NCBI GenBank assembly: GCA_028680875.1
Contig: JAQUJQ010000061.1
Location: 1-8,098, forward strand
From: Eubacteriales bacterium
Lineage (GTDB): Bacteria; Bacillota; Clostridia; Peptostreptococcales; Anaerovoracaceae
DNA: 8,098 nucleotides
Reading direction: 5' to 3'
Shown here: one piece after another, positions 6,289-8,098 of the stretch
How the letters are laid out: each line of letters opens with the position of its first letter
Numbering within the stretch: the first letter of the stretch is position 1
Program-made: the position numbers and the translations under genes
The notes under the pieces: model-generated
The model's database searches: none
Seen by the model: only the letters and a program-made list of their open reading frames with translations
What the model was told of the DNA's origin: nothing

Positions 6289-7220
6289 TTTTCAACACCA
6301 CCTAATGTTATTTTTGCCTGATCAATGACTTCTTCAATGATTTCTTTGGCAGTCTGTTCTTTTTTCACCAAGCCACAACTTTGTCCTGCCATAAAACAAC
6401 CAGCCCTTTCATCCCCTTCCATCACTGCCTTCCGTAAAGCACCTGCTCCAAAGGCTTCCAACTCCTCGAGAGTTTTAAAGCAATCATTTTCATTTTTTAA
6501 AAAAGCCCGGGTAAAAGGAGTTTTAAGGGCACGTACCGGATGGCCAAGGCGTTTGCCTGTGGTCATCGTGTCAATGTCCTTGGCAGCAACAATTTTATCT
6601 TTGTAAGTCTGATGTATTGTGCATTCCTTTGCAACTAAAAATCTTGTACCCATTTGCACGCCGGCTGCTCCCAACATCAGTGCTGCGGCCAAACCTCGTC
6701 CGTCCCCGATTCCACCGGCCGCTATAACAGGAATATCCACTGCATCACATACTTGTGGTACTAAGGCCATGGTACTTAATTCCCCAATGTGGCCACCGGC
6801 TTCCCCACCTTCTGCAATGACTGCACTAGCACCGGATCGTTCCATCTTTTTGGCGATTCCACAGGATGGAACCACGGGAACGACTTTTATACCGGCTTCA
6901 ATCCAATCTTTCATATATTTCGACGGAAGGCCTGCCCCGGTGGTTAAGATCTTAACTTTCTCTTCGATAACAAGTCTTGCTATGTCATCAACAAATGGGC
7001 TCATGAGCATAATGTTAACTCCAAAAGGCCTGTTTGTTATTTCTCTGGTTTTACGAATCTCCTCACGTACAAAATCCACAGGTGCATTGGCGGCTGCTAT
7101 GATACCGAGACCGCCGGCATTGGAAACGGATCCGGCCAGGGATGCATTGGCGACCCAAGCCATTCCCCCTTGAATTATTGGATATTTTATTCCTAACATA
7201 CTACAGATGATTGTATTCAT
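6276..7220 (-). CDS. fabK: Enoyl-[ACP] reductase II FabK (FMN-dependent)
   Basis: TIM-barrel flavoprotein of the nitronate monooxygenase-like family that reduces trans-2-enoyl-ACP with NADH through FMN, the last step of each cycle. At 314 residues it has the standard FabK length. Marks are the N-terminal GIKYPIIQGGMAWVA, flavin-contact GVNIML (67-72), AEGGEAGGHIG with His144 at the same number as the catalytic His of Streptococcus pneumoniae FabK, the phosphate-binding AAGGIGDGRG (167-176), and QMGTRFL (189-195). The position between acpP and fabD, as in streptococcal operons, separates it from nitronate monooxygenase. GGAG lies 5 nt before the ATG. It starts 17 nt after acpP. It is the only enoyl reductase seen; FabK enzymes are naturally insensitive to triclosan, unlike FabI. 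Confidence 0.95.
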   Translation of the reverse strand: MNTIICSMLGIKYPIIQGGMAWVANASLAGSVSNAGGLGIIAAANAPVDFVREEIRKTREITNRPFGVNIMLMSPFVDDIARLVIEEKVKILTTGAGLPSKYMKDWIEAGIKVVPVVPSCGIAKKMERSGASAVIAEGGEAGGHIGELSTMALVPQVCDAVDIPVIAAGGIGDGRGLAAALMLGAAGVQMGTRFLVAKECTIHQTYKDKIVAAKDIDTMTTGKRLGHPVRALKTPFTRAFLKNENDCFKTLEELEAFGAGALRKAVMEGDERAGCFMAGQSCGLVKKEQTAKEIIEEVIDQAKITLGGVEKWVR

Positions 7221-7237
7221 TATTACTCCAATCCCAT

Positions 7238-7456
7238 CTATTTCAGATTGTCAACCAACTTGACCAAATCCTCTACTGTTCTTAAATCCCCTTCTGTATC
7301 GATATTGATCCCAAATGCTTCTTCAATGGCCATAACAACCTCAATAACATCAAGAGAGTCCAATTCCATATCTTCAAAAGAAGTATCCATTTTTATCTCT
7401 GAAATATCCAGATCCCTTGCTTCTGCAATAATCTTTGCAACTTTTTCAAAAGTCAT
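7238..7456 (-). CDS. acpP: Acyl carrier protein
   Basis: A 72-residue acidic carrier protein that holds the growing acyl chain. The phosphopantetheine attachment site is Ser34 in ELDSLDVIEV, followed by the helix-II residues VVMAIEEAFGINI that FAS enzymes recognise. An upstream in-frame ATG at 7498 would add 14 residues (MCNRIIIKSMEEIN) and run into fabH. The start at 7456 is preferred because GGAGG is 8 nt before it and the protein then has normal ACP length. It sits 23 nt after fabH and 17 nt before fabK. The motif is ELDSLD where housekeeping ACPs usually have GADSLD; the DSL core is intact. Conversion to the active form needs a phosphopantetheinyl transferase, which is not recognisable in the window. 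Confidence 0.95.
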   Translation of the reverse strand: MTFEKVAKIIAEARDLDISEIKMDTSFEDMELDSLDVIEVVMAIEEAFGINIDTEGDLRTVEDLVKLVDNLK

Positions 7457-7464
7457 ATTAATTT

Positions 7465-7469
7465 CCTCC
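7465..7469 (-). promoter_or_regulatory. Ribosome binding site that sets the acpP start
   Basis: GGAGG on the minus strand, 8 nt before the ATG at 7456. It lies downstream of the alternative ATG at 7498, which argues against the longer 86-residue reading. Confidence 0.75.
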
Positions 7470-7479
7470 ATACTTTTAA

Positions 7480-8098
7480 TTATAATTCTATTACACAAGC
7501 TCCGGTGGTTAAGCCTCCACCAAAAGCTGTTAAAACAATAATATCTCCCGATACTAATTTTCCTTCCTCCACCAGTTCATCTAAAAGTAAAGGGATACTG
7601 GCAGATGATGTATTTCCATAATGATCGATTGCAGATGCCACCTGTTCATCAGAGAACCCCATTTTTTCCTTGACTAATTGAGAAACTCTCTGGTTTGCTT
7701 GGTGTGGTACAATCATTTTTACATCGGAAACAGTAACTCCGGCTTTCTTCATCACTTCTTTTACATCACGCAAGGCAGATCCTACCGCAAATTTAAAAAC
7801 TTCGCCTCCGTTCATCCGAAAATGAGGATCAGTTTGAGGTTGATTGCTAAAAGGACTCGAACAAAATACGTTTCCTATCACAAGAAGTTTGTCATCTCCT
7901 TTTGCAGTAATTACGATAGATTTTAATCCATTTCCTTTTTTTAATATCACTGCTCCTGCACCGTCTCCAAATAATACACAGGTGCTGCGATCTTTCCAAT
8001 CCAAATGTCGTGTCATCATTTCAGCACCTATCACCAGGATAGTTTCCGCTTTATCCGATTTTATATAGGCATCTGCCATATCCAGTCCATAGATAAAA
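7480..8098 (-). CDS. fabH: 3-oxoacyl-[ACP] synthase III FabH, C-terminal part (cut by right edge)
   Basis: Initiation condensing enzyme that joins an acyl-CoA primer to malonyl-ACP. The frame is open to the window edge (FIYGLDMADAYIKS is the first readable stretch), so the Met at 8079 is internal. About 205 residues are present, and about 115 N-terminal residues, with the catalytic Cys, lie outside. The His of VPHQANQRV and the Asn of YGNTSSASIP are 30 residues apart, as are H244 and N274 in E. coli FabH. FGDGAGAVIL is also typical. The C-terminal GGGLTTGACVIEL has Thr where GGG-x-TWG usually has Trp, a minor change near the active site. It precedes acpP by 23 nt and is the first gene of the cluster inside the window; the operon promoter and any regulator must be to the right. 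Whether it takes straight or branched primers cannot be told from this part. Confidence 0.93.
   Translation of the reverse strand, partial: FIYGLDMADAYIKSDKAETILVIGAEMMTRHLDWKDRSTCVLFGDGAGAVILKKGNGLKSIVITAKGDDKLLVIGNVFCSSPFSNQPQTDPHFRMNGGEVFKFAVGSALRDVKEVMKKAGVTVSDVKMIVPHQANQRVSQLVKEKMGFSDEQVASAIDHYGNTSSASIPLLLDELVEEGKLVSGDIIVLTAFGGGLTTGACVIEL

Noticed and set aside
6619..7173. Plus-strand open frame of 184 codons
   Set aside because: It lies wholly inside fabK on the opposite strand; its translation is rich in Ala, Pro, Ser and Thr with no family signature, as expected for the antisense shadow of a Gly/Ala-rich gene.
6276..7220. Nitronate monooxygenase (2-nitropropane dioxygenase) instead of FabK
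   Set aside because: The family is shared, but His144 in the FabK-type AEGGEAGGHIG motif and the place between acpP and fabD support FabK.
7238..7498. Longer 86-residue reading of the acyl carrier protein
   Set aside because: The extra 14 residues overlap the fabH end, and the clear GGAGG lies after that ATG; the 72-residue form has normal ACP length.
1..8098. Search for tRNA/rRNA genes, CRISPR arrays, insertion sequences, attachment sites and riboswitches
   Set aside because: Coding density is nearly complete on the minus strand, the largest gap is 67 nt, and no direct-repeat array, transposase or structured leader was seen.

Overview
The window is one compact, leftward-transcribed (minus-strand) gene cluster for type II fatty acid synthesis from what looks like an anaerobic Firmicute of the Clostridia/Lachnospiraceae kind. 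Reasons for that placement: AT-rich DNA (by eye, around 40% GC), strong AGGAGG-type ribosome binding sites, FMN-dependent FabK as the only enoyl reductase, and the gene order fabH-acpP-fabK-fabD-fabG-fabF-fabZ, which is the order known from streptococci and many clostridia. The genus cannot be fixed from the sequence.

Layout in the direction of transcription (right to left). Positions 8098-7480 hold the C-terminal two thirds of FabH, cut by the window edge. Then come acpP (7456-7238), fabK (7220-6276), fabD (6288-5371), fabG (5384-4644), fabF (4653-3412) and fabZ (3410-3000). Most junctions are overlaps or gaps of under 25 nt, as in a translationally coupled operon. A 67-nt gap (2999-2933) follows. 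It carries an imperfect 25-nt palindrome and a weak promoter-like pair. A second module comes next: a stand-alone E2/CAT-fold acyltransferase-like protein with a TTG start (2932-2054), a class I adenylate-forming acyl ligase (2061-343), and the N-terminal 113 residues of an unrecognised protein (339-1) that runs off the left edge.

How the genes work together: FabD loads malonate from malonyl-CoA onto the ACP, FabH starts chains, and FabF, FabG, FabZ and FabK carry out the elongation cycle. All catalytic residues of these enzymes that lie in the window are present. The acetyl-CoA carboxylase genes (accB between fabF and fabZ, accCDA after fabZ) that normally complete this operon type are absent. 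Their place is taken by the acyltransferase-like protein, the acyl ligase and the unknown gene. This suggests either a rearranged housekeeping locus or a second, dedicated fatty-acid synthase whose acyl product is activated and transferred to something else. The most unusual protein is the E2-like one: the catalytic His of the family motif (D-H-R-x-x-D-G) reads Glu (D-E-R-I-G-D-G), and there is no lipoyl domain.

No RNA genes, CRISPR arrays, insertion sequences or phage genes were seen. There is no gene-free stretch longer than 67 nt.
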